Below are positions 22,158-33,775 of a DNA stretch of 64,000 bases, piece after piece (within the stretch, counting starts at the first letter, position 1; every line of letters starts with the position of its first letter). The translations under genes were made by a program, and so were the position numbers. The stretch spans positions 496,001-560,000 of the forward strand of contig CP038122.1 of assembly GCA_004519485.1 (NCBI GenBank). The letters are read 5' to 3'. A model generated the notes under the pieces. It saw only the letters and a program-made list of their open reading frames with translations, was not told the DNA's origin and did not search any database. Origin of the DNA: Nannochloropsis oceanica (Eukaryota > Sar > Eustigmatophyceae > Eustigmatales > Monodopsidaceae).

Positions 22158-23332
22158 GGCTCTGTGGCTGCCTTTTTCTGGTCTCCGTCTGTGTTGGTGG
22201 CCGTGGTGAGTGAGGGGTGAAAAAAGGGAATCAGTTCCTGCCGTGCGTTCCTGCCACCGTTATCAGAATAGATGCGTCGTTGCCCCTATCAAGGTTCCGT
22301 GCCCGCCACTCAACCCTTGCCCTCGCATGGACTTTGGCTGTGTGTGTGCTTGGGAATGTGGCGACCACAAGGGGAGAGTACCGCGGCCGCGTGGAGTTGC
22401 GGCACCAGCGGGGCGTGACGCGGGGACGAGAAAAGAAGCAGCGAGTCACGCTAAGGCGAGGAGGAGGGGACGGGTTTTGGAGAAGTCACTTGAAGCGAGA
22501 GAGAGAGAGGGCATGGCGCGAATGGATGCCCCCGCTGGTGTACAGTATGGTGGAGAGAGTCGTTCTACCGCATGTGTGTGTGTAAGCTTGTAGGAGCTTG
22601 TATGTGTTTGGCTGAGAAAAGTTTTTGGAACAGCGGGGTGAAAGTGATAAGGCGGACAGGAAAAAACACGAGCATTGAATGTACCTTCGACTGCCTCGCT
22701 CACCAGCAAGCATTTAAATTCAAGTCCTGGGCGCAATTAGTATGGTGTCCTGATGAGGCAGTCAGACAAAAAGACTCGCAAGTAATCGAAATATACGTGA
22801 AACAGCGTACTGGTAAGCCCTGAAGTGGCTTGGAGAGTCTCTTCAGACGGTTTAAGCCTGTTGTGCCATTTCGCCCTCGATTGAAAAATGTTCTCCACAG
22901 GTAGGTATTTACTCGATGAATGTACACCACTTAAAAAAAGATAAGGAAATCAGGCAACAAGGCTAAGCATTTTTCTGTATAAGAATTGGCTTCTTTGCAT
23001 TCGTTATCTTTATTATTTGTTATTAAGGGTGGGATGCATTAGTTAGTGGGCTGGACGTACGGCGGCAGAATGCTGTGGCAACTTAATACGTAGCTTCTCT
23101 CTCAAACTTATTTTCTCTCCTATACTTTTCGACTTACTTAGTAATTTCCAATTTTATAATCGTCCCCTGCTTGTTTACTTTTCGGGCCGCGATGCAAGCA
23201 GAATGTCTTTACACAGACAAGAAAGCATGTTTGATTTCATCCCCTTCTTTCTTCTATTTTCCACAACTCGTATCAACCTTCTTAAGCGCCTCACTCTCCC
23301 CCTCATTCTCATCAGTCGCAAATCTCTGCGCC
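22158..23332. other. intergenic, UBXN7-like promoter side
   Basis: Mixed sequence with few repeats; AT-richer at 22930-23170. Frames such as 22572-22823 (+, 83 aa) have no recognisable motif. I see no gene. Confidence 0.4.
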
Positions 23333-23794
23333 TTACTGGGACGAGGAAGAGGAACTGGAAGAAGAGGAAGAGGAGGCCGTCGTTGTCCCACAAGAAGACG
23401 ACGATGACGACGAAGGTGGCTGCAGGGAGTAGTTACGAGGGACTGACACAGCCGGCACAGGCAAGGCCGGTGGAGGAAGAGGTGGGAGAAACGCCAGAGA
23501 TTGATGAGCAGGAGGCAGCGGTGGTAACCGCAGAAGCAGGGGACTTGGCCCAGGCGCTGTGACCGCCACGGCAGCCATGGCAGCGGCACGGCTAGCCACA
23601 GTCATCATTTGCAAATGCTCATCATCTGTCTCCTCCCCTCCTTCCTCTTCTCTTTCATCTTTACCCTCATCGTCATCGTCGTCGCTCGTTGTCATGTCAA
23701 AAAATGTCTCCCGCCCGCTGCTGTTGGCAGTGCCCTTACGCTCTCTCCTGTTTGCATCCTGCTCCCACCTGGCCTTTTTTTGAAGAGCTGACAT
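23333..23794 (-). CDS. hypothetical acidic, Ser/Pro-rich protein
   Basis: A single 153-codon minus-strand frame begins at the ATG at 23794. It opens with a charged helix-like stretch (MSALQKKARWEQDANRRERK), then TTSDDDDDEGKDEREEEGGE, a Pro/Leu-rich middle, and ends in poly-Ser. Acidic patches of this kind are common in nuclear proteins, but there is no domain. It may be part of a larger spliced gene, or chance. Family unknown. Confidence 0.35.
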   Translation of the reverse strand: MSALQKKARWEQDANRRERKGTANSSGRETFFDMTTSDDDDDEGKDEREEEGGEETDDEHLQMMTVASRAAAMAAVAVTAPGPSPLLLRLPPLPPAHQSLAFLPPLPPPALPVPAVSVPRNYSLQPPSSSSSSSCGTTTASSSSSSSSSSSSQ

Positions 23795-24785
23795 CCTGTT
23801 ACAACTATATGCAAAGCATGGAATACGAATGTATGAGACGCCTGCATCGCGACATTGTCATGGCCAGCAGCAACTATTTAAGGGATGTGCGGATGAGGGG
23901 AGGAGGAGGAAGCCCGAGTCAATCCAACTCAAACCGAACACTTACGTTTGTTGGAATTCCTCGCTATCCTTCGTCAGGCACCGAACAGGCAAGCCAGGAA
24001 AATGCCTCCGTTTCATGCGCTTGCCCATGACTTGTGAAAGCAACGCGCTGTGGTAATGTATTTGGTGTGTAAAGGTGACGGAGACGATGGGTGGGCCATA
24101 TATTTTTCAAAATCAGCGATTGCCTGATAATTGAGCAATGGGTACGCGGGTGGGAAGAAGATAAAACGAGTGCCCACGACGGAAAACGGTTAAGACAGTC
24201 AATATCCTGAAGCACCTGGACCTGTCCTTGTCCGTATGCGCTACAGGCAAGCAAAAGCATCGTGGACACAAGCCCAGGACCTCATGGTCTCAAGCCCTTT
24301 TGATCAAGTCGGGCGTCGGTTGGCGCACTTTAACAGTTGAACCTCCGACGCCAACGGTCGTAGCAAGCCCTCTACTTTGCAGGACCAGGGGAGCTCGGGG
24401 GAGGGATAGAGGGAGAGATAGAGGGACAGAGGGAGGGTTGGAAGTCAGTGGCAGATATTCTGTGCGTTCAGATGCAAGTACTATCCGAAATTTCTGCGGC
24501 GGTCGGTCAGCGGCCTGGATGAATGTGCGTGTGAGGACAGCGGACTGCAGCATCCAATAAGTAGCATTACATGAGTAGCCACGGGAGGAGAGGACAGTAT
24601 ACAAGGGCTAGTCCTTTCCGAAAACAACCGACATTAATGAGGCAATGCAGATGACGATGTCGGTCGGCGCGCACGATATTTTCACCTCCCTACTTCCATC
24701 TATTTTTCAAATCACTCCATTGCTTATTGCTTTGTGTGTCCTTCTAGATGTACACCTCTCTCTCCCTCCCTTCCCCCTCCCTCCT
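23795..24785. other. intergenic, nothing recognised
   Basis: Mixed sequence with only short, motif-free open frames. The right end (24740-24785) is probably the 3' UTR of the GPKOW-like gene. Confidence 0.4.
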
Positions 24786-27700
24786 TCAGTCAATCCTTCG
24801 AGATTCGGCCATATCGTCCAAAGGCATCCGCACCACCTGTAGGTCCTCATCCACCAGCTGGACCACTCCTTCCTCCCTCCCGCTCTCCACCTCCAGAAGC
24901 TTCCCTCGCTGTAACCGATGAGGCCCGCGGAGAAGGAGCACGATGCCCCCAACGGGTGGAAGAGCCGTTTCAAGGTGCCGGGCTTTAACGCCTGAAGAAG
25001 GAGGAAAAGAGGAAAAGTGAGGATGGAGGGGAGGAAGAGCGTGCGGAGTCTTGGACTTGAAAAAGTAAAGTGGAGCGTGGAAAAGAGACATCACTGCCCT
25101 TGTTCGCCTCCCCTCCCTCCGTCCCTCCATCCCTCCTTACCCTCCATCCCTCCTTACCTTCCAAAATCCTCCCGCCCTCGTCCAAGTGGACTGTCGCCTC
25201 CCCGGGTCGTGGCACATCCACTACCACCCCCTTCGCGCGGTAGAAGCTCCGTGCTTTTTCTCTTTCCTTCCCTCCTTCCCTCCCTCCCAGGGGTCGCTCG
25301 GTTATAATGCGCACCTTGATATGGGGGAGGAGCCAGGAAGTGCCTAAGGGGAGAGAGGGAGGGAGGGAGGGAGGGAGGGAGGGAGGGAGGGAGGAAGTCA
25401 GGATTCTTCACGTGTGATGGAAGGCTGGCGGAGGGAAGGAAGAGAGGAAAGGGAGGAAGGAAGGGAGGATGGGAAGGAGGGAGGTTTGGAACTACGCACC
25501 TCGAGGATCATCAGCGTAGGAGGAGGAGGAGGAGGACTTGGACTTTTTTTCCTTCTCCTTTTCGCGCCCTTTTCGTCCCTCTTCTTCCTGGTGAGCTCTC
25601 TTCCTTTCCCTTCTTTTTTCCTCCCTCTCCTCCTTCTCTTCCTCCTCCTCCCTCCCTCGAGGCAGTGACGACGGAGAACGCGAACGAGAGCGCTTCGTTC
25701 CCTTCTTCTTCTCCTTCTTCTTCTTCTCCTTCTTACTCTTCCTCTTACTGCTGCTCTCATCATCACTACTCCTGCTGGCACTGCGCCTCTTCTTCCCCTC
25801 CCTCCCTCCCTCCCTCCCTCCCTCCATCCCTCGCCCTCGCCCTTGACCCAGACCCCGGAGAGCGAGAGCGTGATCTCCCCTCCCTCCCTCCCTCCCTCCC
25901 TCCCTCCCTCCCTCCCTCCCCGGAACGGCCGCATCTGCAATTCCGAAGGCGGGACGAGAAAGCAGTCCGTCTGCTTGATGCGGAGAACAAGGAGGGAGGG
26001 AGGGAGAGAGGCAGGATGACGCTCTACGTCTTCGAGAGAGACCTCGATCATGTGCAGACCGGCCACGCCTGGAGGGGAAGGGGAGGGAGGGAGGGAGGGA
26101 GGGAGGGAGGGAGGGAGGGAGGGGGCATTTGAGGCTCAGAGCTCTCCTCCTGATGTGCAAGGCTGATTCCTCCCTTCCCCCCTCCCTCTCTCCCTCCTTC
26201 CCTCCTCGCCTCCCTCCCTCCCTCCCTCCGGCCGCCATCCATCCGTACACAAAGATGTTCATCTTCTACCCCCCCCCCAACCCACTTTCTTCCCTCCCTC
26301 CCTCCCTCCCCCCTTCCTTCCCTCCGTACCAGCCGCCCGTGTGACCCGCGCCCGTTTCCCGCCATATTCCCCCTTGGCCAGACGAACGACGTCCCCGTCC
26401 TGTCGGGGGAGGGAGGGAGGGAGGGGTGAATCTGTCTGTTGGACACCGTCTTGTCTTGTCCTTCTGACGACCTACCCAGCCCTCCCTCCCTCCCTCCCTC
26501 CCTCCCTCCCTCCCTCCCTCCCTCCCTCCCTCTCTCCTTCCCTCCCTCGCTCCCTAACCCCCTACCTTCAATACTTGTTTCCTCAGCCTTTCCTCCGCCG
26601 CCTTGACCAGGGCCTCCTGGGCCGCCGTCGCCGTAGTCCCTCCCTCCCCCCCTCCCTTCCTCCCTCCCTTCTTGGCCCCCTTCCTCTTCCAGTGCCCTTC
26701 AGGATCGAGGTCGAGAGCTGCCGGGTTTGCGCCCAACCCCAGCCTGGAGGGAGGGAGGGAGGGAGGGAGGGAGGGAGGGAGGGAGGAAGGGAGGGAGGGA
26801 GGGAGGAAGGAAGAAAATTAGGACTTGAAGGCCAATGGGAGGGTGGGTAGGAGGAAAAAGAGGGAAGGAGGAAAAGAAAGAAAAGAAAGAGCGGTGTGCT
26901 TGCACGAGAGAAAGGACTGCCGTGAGGCGAGAATAAAGGAAGGGAGGGAGGGAGGGAGGGAGGGAGGGAGGGCTGGCTTACCCCTGTGGTCGGGCACTTG
27001 CTTGATATATCTGAACGTCATCAGCAGAGGGACCAGCCCAGCCCATGCCTCGAAGGAGGGCAGCGCCGAACTCTTCCACCGGTACCATCTGATGAGGAGG
27101 GAGGGAGGGAGGGAGGGAGGGAGGGGCGTGGAGGAGTTGACACCCACGGAGCCCAAGCTTCACAATGTCACTTCCTCTCCCTCCTTTCCTCCCTCCCTCC
27201 CTCCCTCCCTCTCTTACCTTATAGACATTTGAGGAGGAGTCAATGTCATCCTCGCGCAGGGACAGCTCGTACTGGAGCCGGGCCTACCAGGAAGGAAGGG
27301 AGGATGGGAGGGAGGGAGGGAGGGAGGGAGGGGAGGGAGGGAGGGAGGAAGAAATTGAGCAAAAGCAGAGCAGATAGTAAACGAAGTACTAGAACCCTTT
27401 CCTCCCTCCCTCCTTCTCTCCCTCCCTCCCTCCTTCCCTCCCTCCCTGCAACCATGCGTTGTCCATGATCATGGCCATGGGCCAGGGAGGGAGGGAGGGA
27501 GGGAGGGAGGGAGAGATGGAGCGAGGGACTCACCTTCTCGTCCGTGATGTCTTTTGGTACAGGCACAGCATTCTTCACCAGCATGGGAGCGTCCTCCCCC
27601 ACATCCAATCGCCGATGGGCCAGAGGCTGCAATGCGATGACCCGCTCTCCCTCCTTCCCTCCCTCCCCCTCCTCATCGTCCTCGTCTTTCCTTTCTCCTC

Positions 27701-28523
27701 GTGCTTCTCGTGCCAAAGCCTCTGCTGCCTCTTCCTCCAACGTCTTACCCTTTTTCTTCAGCGGTGGGGGTGCACCATGCTCCTCCTTCCTGCCCTCCTT
27801 TGCCCCCTCTTCCTCCCTCCTATTCCAGCGAGGGACTGGCACTGCAATCACCATGGGCGGCTTCTCCACCTTCTCCTTCTTCCCGTGCTTGTCGTCGAGG
27901 GAGCGAATATAGTGTGGCTTGGCGCCTTGCTCCGGCCCGTCCCCTTCCTCGTCCTCGTCCTCGTCCTGTCGGGAGTGATGAATGGGGTGTGTGTGTGTGT
28001 ATTTGTGTGTACGTGTGTGTACACGTGTGTACGTGTGTGTACACGTGTGTGTGCGTGTGTGTGTTTGTGTGTGTGTGTGTATGTGTGTGTGTGTGTGTGT
28101 GTGTATGTGTGTGCATCCCTCCTTTCCTCTTTCCACCCCTCCCTCCCTCCGTCCCTCCCTCCGTACCTACCCCTGCCTGCCCTCCAAAAGCACTGACGCG
28201 TTTCATGTGGTTACTACCTCGGCTTCCAGCACCCCCATTGCGTGCCCCGGCGCCTCCCACTCCCCCTTTGGCTCCACCTTTCTTGCCACCCAGGGATAGG
28301 ACAAGGCCTGTGCCTGTGTTATGTACGTGGGTCAGATGCACGTGTAGTGAGATGAGCGAGGGAGGAAGAAGGGGAGGAAGGAAAGGAGGAGGGAGGGATG
28401 GAGTGAGAGAGGGAGGGAGAATCACACGTGTGGACACAGACCTGCGCGTGGTCCTCCGTCTCCATTGCTGCCTTCTACTGCCATATCCATAGGCTCCGCA
28501 GCAGTGCTGGTGCCGTCTGACAT
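24786..28523 (-). CDS. GPKOW/MOS2-like G-patch and KOW protein
   Basis: Ten exons: 28442-28523, 28171-28307, 27534-27965, 27218-27283, 26982-27088, 26566-26743, 26330-26399, 25500-26068, 25158-25343, 24786-24991. Recognised parts: LVLSLGGKK and HMKRVSAFGG near the N-terminus; LDVGEDAPMLVKNAVPVP; a G-patch region (MVPVEEFGAALLRGMGWA to GLGLGANPAAL); a first KOW (GDVVRLAKGEYGGKRARVTR, then AGLHMIEVSLEDVE); a Lys/Arg/Ser-rich linker; TSWLLPHIKVRIITE with KGVVVDVPRPGEATVHLD; and a second KOW (HLETALPPVGGIVLLLRGPH to VVQLVDEDLQVVRMPLDD). Family members act in the nucleus with the DHX16-type spliceosomal helicase (known for the family). Oddity: in exon 8 the plausible frame changes at GGGA tracts 25793-25830 and 25877-25921, and the exon length misfits the phase; adding one 4-bp repeat unit overall would restore it. 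All other phases agree. Confidence 0.88.
27986..28113. repeat. (GT)n microsatellite
   Basis: An impure (GT)n tract with TATG and TACG interruptions lies in intron 2 of the GPKOW-like gene. Confidence 0.95.
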
Positions 28524-29125
28524 CAATGCCACTGCTGCCGGTCGGGACGGGCTGGTATGTCTTGTGGTCTAATGATGCTTGCTGCGCGGTGGGAGGCAGG
28601 CTTGCGCGTCTTTTGTGTCTTAGAGGAAAACAGATGCTTTGATATGGTGCACCCTCTTGCCTGTGTGGATGTGTGAAAGAGAAGTATCGTGCGTGAGAGT
28701 CAGAAAGCTGAGTATTTAGTGCCTGTAGAGAGATTCACGACGGTCCAGGACATGAGGTAAAGGCCTCGAGGAGGCAACAAGGGCGTTCCGATAGGATTAA
28801 TTTGGAAAATACAGGTGCCCCGCCGCCAGTGATCCGCGTAACACTTGCCCGTCTGACTGTGTGTTGAAGGCCTCTCGATGCCCGCACCGTCCAATTACGC
28901 CCGAACGCCCTTAGCGGCAGGAGCAGCATTCCCAGCAGCTGGAGGAGGAGGAGGTCGTCATCTCCATTTTTGTTCCATCGACATCCCTCCTTCCCACCTT
29001 TATACCCACGCATACACCAAACACCATCACCACCAAACACACACACGCACAAAAGAAAATAAACAAGCACATCTTCCTCTCCGACTTAGCCCTGCGCCGA
29101 CCGCTGACCCGGCCTTGCTTGAGCC
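28524..29125. promoter_or_regulatory. divergent promoter region, GPKOW-like (-) / ATG5 (+)
   Basis: This 602-bp head-to-head spacer has a CA-rich stretch (29010-29060) just before the ATG5 start. The rest is mixed and repeat-poor. No gene seen. Confidence 0.45.
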
Positions 29126-30943
29126 ATGGAGTCTTCCTCCTCGTCCCTCGGCCCCTCATCCCCTCCTCCTGCCCCTCCTCCTCCCGATCCCTCCACGATC
29201 CAGTCGACCCTCTGGTCCAGCGCTATTCCTATCGAGCTTACAATGAAAGAAAGCGAGGTTGCAGGCATAAGCACCCCCCTGCCTTTTTACGTACGTCCCC
29301 TCCTCCACCTCCCTCCCCTCCCCTCTTTCCCTTCCTCCCTCCCTCATCCTGCAGTTAACAATTTAACACCCCCTCCTTCCCATCCCTTCCTTGAAGGCCC
29401 TTCTCCCTCGTTTGGGTTATCTTCCCCTTGCTGCCTTAGATGCCATCGTCCTCTTTGGCGGTATCGCTGCCGAAGCCGGCCCACCCTCTCAAAAAAGTGT
29501 GTGGTTTGAATGCTGCTGCTCCGAGGAGGAGGAGGGAGGGAGGGAGGGAGGGGAGATGAGGTGGATGCCATTAAAGTGGCATCTGCCTGGTGGGGTGTTG
29601 TATGATTTGTTTAAAAGAGGAGGAGGAAGAGGAGCAACAGGAGGGGGAGGAGGAGGAGGAGGGGGAGAAAGCGATAAATCGAGGGAGGGAGGACAAAAAT
29701 TGCCTTGGAGAATAAGGGTGAGGTTTCAGCATCTGCCGCAGGACCAGGTAAGGGTATGAGGGAGGGATGGAAGGAGTGAGGTGTAGGAGGGAAGTGAGGG
29801 AGGGAGAGAGTAAAAGAGAGGAGCGAGGGAGGGGAGGGAGGGACGGAGGGTCGGGAAGGAGGATGGGAAGGAGGGAGCAGCATCATTGGAAAGCCTGATG
29901 TATGACGTATCCCCTTCAACTCCATTTGTGTTTTTCATCATTAGGTCTTGGACCTTCCCTTCCCCTCCTCCCCTTCCTCCTCCTCCTATGCCTCCTCGAT
30001 CTCTCTGGCCGTCCAACAACATTTTCGTGGCCGATTGAAACAAGCTTCTCACCTCCAGCACGGGGGAAGCGGTCCTGCCATGGGTCTGGCAAAAGAAGAT
30101 GAGGTAGGATTCATACCATCTATTTTCCTCCTCCTCCTCACGTATTTCTTGCCCTTTCTAAGATATTCACACCCATTTCCTACTCTTCCCGATTTAATTT
30201 AATTACCTCCCGCTCTTTTCTAATATCTTTCCTTCTCCAGGTGGCTCTCTGGGAGGCGGTGGCGAGCTCCGACTTTTCCCGCTACCAAGGCCCAGTCTGG
30301 AAGCTCATTGCGTCCAGGTACCTCCCTCCCTCCCTCCCTCCCTCCCTCCCTCCCTTCTTCCTTCCGTTCCTCACTCACGCATCGTCTATGCTCTTGCTTA
30401 CCCTTCCCCCCTCCCTTCCTCCCTCCCTAGACCACAGCGTCTTCCCCTCCGCCTCCACATCGGGCGCGATCCCGCTCTCCTTCCCTCCTTCCCGTCCTCC
30501 CTCCCGTCCTCCTCCCCTTCTTCAGACCGCATGACCCTCGGCCAAGCGCTGAGGCTCGCGGTACCCCATTTATTCCTTTCAGACAAGGAGGGAGGGGGCG
30601 AGGGAGGGAGGGAGGGAGGGAGGGAGAAAGGGCAGGGGGAGTGGGAGTTTGTTTGCCAGGTAGGATAGGAGGGAGGGAGGGAGGGAGGGAGGGAGGGAGG
30701 GAGGAAGGGAGCCAAGAGACCCTTGTGGCACAGCTTATATTGAAGGGAAGGACCCTGCGCTCATCTCCCCCCTCCCTCCCTCCATCCCTCCCTCCATCCC
30801 TCCTTTCCACCCTTGCTCAGGGTCTAACGTGCTTCCCCTCCCTCGCTGATGTCCCTCTGGTGGAGGTATGGAGCGCCCTCCGACACGCCGATATGTTCCT
30901 CTACATCATCGCCCGAAGGAGGAAGGGAAGGAGGAGGGGATAA
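29126..30943 (+). CDS. ATG5: autophagy protein ATG5
   Basis: Six exons: 29126-29290, 29397-29747, 29945-30103, 30241-30317, 30431-30659, 30821-30943; phases agree, 367 aa. The ATG lies in GCCATGG. Family landmarks: TLWSSAIPIELTMKESEV; LPRLGYLPLAA; SVWFEC and PLKWHLPGGVLYDLF, then LPWRIRVRFQHLP (first ubiquitin-like fold); the helical region HFRGRLKQASHLQHG, whose Lys in RLKQA aligns with the ATG12 acceptor lysine; EDEVALWEAVASSDFSRY; the second ubiquitin-like fold with PLRLHIG, TLGQALRLAVPHLF, and VWSALRHADMFLYIIA. ATG5 joined to ATG12 and bound to ATG16 promotes lipidation of ATG8 on the growing autophagosome. Oddities: Gly/Glu-rich insertions between WFEC and PLKWH and between YDLF and LPWR, and a GREGG insertion in exon 5 read in frame through a GGGA tract. 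Confidence 0.94.
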
Positions 30944-31617
30944 AGGAGGAGGAGGGGAAGGAGGTGACGGATGACGGAGGAGGATGAAGAGTAGGTGCAC
31001 ATGTAAAGGGATGAAGAAAAAGCCCAATCTGTTTGTAATGCATGAATCAAAGACCCTAGTCTGTTTGTATTACGTGAATCAGACAGCATTTCCCGAGACT
31101 GAGAAGACTACGATTTAAACCAACATGAACAACAGTCAAGTGAATTTCTGTCGACGAACTAGCGCTCAAGAACAAGTATAACGACAAGCAATCGCAGCAG
31201 CAGCAGCAGCAGCAGCAGCGGCGGCGGCAGCAGTAGCAACAGCAGGAGGTGGACGTTCGTGTCCATTGCACAATCCAATTAAGTTAATGATGCTTTAATT
31301 AGGAACTTAATTGTTTTATCTCAAGGCTAAGGCTTTTGGTTCCCGGCTCAGGCTTTTTGTTCCCAAGGCTAAGACTTTTGGTTCCCGAGGCTAAGACTAC
31401 TGGATCCCAAGGCTAAAAGGCAAAAGGCTTTTGGTTCCCGAGGCTAAAAGGCTTTTTTCAGCCTTTGCTTTTGTATTTATCCCGATGCTCAGACTTTTGC
31501 TTTCTCTCAGGTTCGGGTTCCCTCACCTCCTCTTGCGCTGCGGCCTTCGCCATCCCCTGCTATGTAACACCCCTCTCCCTCTTCCCCCTCTCCCTCCCCC
31601 CCTCCTTCTTTCCCTCC
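30944..31617. other. convergent intergenic region with minisatellite
   Basis: This is the spacer between ATG5 (+) and the SAP30BP-like gene (-). It holds a CAG/CGG run (31194-31240) and an imperfect minisatellite (separate entry). No gene seen. Confidence 0.5.
31321..31462. repeat. degenerate minisatellite, GGCTAAGACTTTTGGTTCCC-like unit
   Basis: Five to six imperfect copies of a unit of about 20-28 bp built on AAGGCTAA..CTTTTGGTTCCC. Confidence 0.85.
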
Positions 31618-31853
31618 CTAGTCGGTGAATCGACTCCGCTTCTTTCCCCGCTCATCCACGCCAGGCGACGGTGGCTTCCCCCCTACCCCTCCCTCCCTCC
31701 CTCCCATCCGTGCCAGTCGTGAAGCCACTTGCTCTGCCTGTTTTTTGGCCTCTTGGAACTGCTGCTGCTGCTGCTGTGTCTGCTGCTGCTCCTGCAGCTG
31801 CGGCAGTACCTTCCCCCCCTCCCTCCCTCCCTTCCTGGCCCCGAAAGCAAGCG

Positions 31854-31893
<40 letters not shown>

Positions 31894-32023
31894 GACTTTT
31901 TGCGTGAGTGCCAGTGCGGCTCGCACGGCCACCGAGGCCGTGGAGGAGGAAGAGGAGGAGGGCGGAAGGGAGGGAGGGCCTGGGAGGGGCCAAGACAGAG
32001 GAGGTGTAGGTATGCCTCCTCCT

Positions 32024-32055
<32 letters not shown>

Positions 32056-33233
32056 GACGACACGCGCGACCGCGGGCGGTCCCTCCCTCCCTTCCCGCGC
32101 TCGCAGAGATACGTGCTGTTGGTGCAAGGAGGAGGAGGAAGTGGAGGAGGAGGAGGAGAAAGGAGGAGGAGGAAGGGGAGGACGGGTCGTGTCTGTGCTG
32201 GAGGCGGTAAGGGAGGGAGGGAGGGAGGGAGGGAGGACAGCAGCTTGTCGCTAGACGAGGGAATAGGAAAGAGGGACAGGAAGCGGAGAAGGGTGAGTGA
32301 ACAACAAAATGAAAGAAGGGAGGGAGGGAGGGAGGGAGGGAGGGAGGGAAGGAGGGCGGGTGGGCGGGCGGAACGATCGGATTTTCTCCATCGAGTCCTC
32401 CTCTCCGTAGGCGTGAAGGAGGGAGGGAGAGAGGAGGGGAGGGAGGGAGGGAGGATGTACCTGTAGCATGCTTATTTCCAGCTGTCGCTGGGTGCTTCGT
32501 ATCCTCTCCATGTAATCCCCCTCTTCGTAGGCATGGGGCGAGAAGAGATGAGGAGGGTAATTGGAAGCCCACTCGTCGATCCCAAACACCTCGATGATCT
32601 AGTAAGGAGGGGGGGGGTGGGAGGAGGGGGGAGGGAAGGACGGTCAGTGCCTCCACCGTCCCCGCTGCTACAAATACAACCCTCCCTACCTACCTACCTA
32701 CCTACCTACCTCCCTACCTCCCTACCTCCCTCCCTCCCTCCCTCCCTACCCGTTGCAACAACTCCGGATTCCCGAAATCCTTCTTCTCTTTTAAATTCGC
32801 CGTGAAGCCCCCCACTCCCCCATTCCTCCTCCTCTTCCTCCCCCTCCCTCTCCCCACCCCCTCCTCCTCCCCTTTCTCCTCCTCGTCCGGAGCGGCTGCT
32901 GTCCACTGACCCATGTAATCAACCACTCGTTGCTGTACCACCGGATCACACTCCTCCCCCTCCACCTCCGGCGGCAACAAATCAAAATACGTCACCTCCT
33001 CCTCTCCCTTCCTCCCTCCCTCCTCCTCGTCATCGAGAGTGAGCTCGGCTGTCTCGCGAGTGAAAGGGGAAACGGGTACGGAGTACGTCTCTCCTCCCCC
33101 TCCTCCTCCTGGAGGAATAAGGGGGGACTGCCACGCCAGCCCTCCCTCCCTCCCTCCCTGGTGGCTGCTCTCTTCCCCTACAAAGGGGGAAGACGGGAAG
33201 GAGCGGGAGCCAGAGTGGGAGGTGGAGGAGGAG

Positions 33234-33283
<50 letters not shown>

Positions 33284-33775
33284 GGAGGCAGGGGATGGCG
33301 GCCAGGAGGGACCCTGGAGAGCGCCTAGTCCCGGTGCTGCTGCTGCTGCTGCTGCTCCTGTGTCGCCCTCGTCTTCGGCGTGGGAGTCGGCGCGGTATCT
33401 GTAGCCAAGTAGGCCGCCGTTGACATTACCTGACAGGGAGCGAGGGAAGTAGAGAGGGAGGGAGGGAGGGAGAGAGGGATTGAGTACCTAACGCGTGTGT
33501 GTGCTGATGTCAGGTTTTGTTGTTGTTGTTTTTCATAAGGAATGCAGGGCGTGCGTAAGAGAGCAGGAAGAGGGGAAGAGAGAGAGGGAGGGAGACAGGG
33601 AGGAAGGGAGGGAGGAAAGGGGAGCTCCAATTTACATACCGGCATGCTGCTCCGTCCCTTCCTTCTCCTCCTCTTTCTTCACTGTCTGCTGCTGCTGCTG
33701 CTGCTGCTGCGGACGTGAGTCGTCCTCCTCGTCTTCCTCGGTGTCGTAGCCTGCGACCAGGCCCAAGCTGTTCAT
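31618..33775 (-). CDS. SAP30BP/HCNGP-like protein
   Basis: Four exons: 33640-33775, 32750-33429, 32461-32598, 31618-32250; phases agree, 528 aa. The N-terminus MNSLGLVAGYDTEEDEEDD recalls the SAP30BP start; then Gln/Ala/Ser-rich filler; then the HCNGP core: DLLPPEVEGEECDPVVQQRV, FTANLKEKKDFGNPELLQR, and FGIDEWASNYPPHLFSPHAY, EEGDYMERIRSTQRQLE. The C-terminus is Gln-rich and ends KKRSRFTD, like the basic end of the family. Animal members are nuclear and are linked to transcriptional repression and to splicing of short introns (from memory). Exon 4 starts at 32250 because that acceptor (CGTCTAG) alone gives the right frame. Oddity: a second copy of HAY-EE-D-MEKIRS lies in intron 3 (separate entry). 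Poly-Gln runs coded by CAG at 33237-33281 and 31855-31890. Confidence 0.85.
32374..32415 (-). repeat. partial duplicate of SAP30BP-like exon 3
   Basis: Fourteen codons (HAYGEEDSMEKIRS) match 10 of 14 residues of exon 3 (HAYEEGDYMERIRS) and are in the same frame as exon 3, about 50 bp past its donor. Confidence 0.75.

Noticed and set aside
27984-28136. Cys/Val-rich plus-strand frame and Thr/His-rich minus frame
   Set aside because: Both are translations of the (GT)n microsatellite in an intron.
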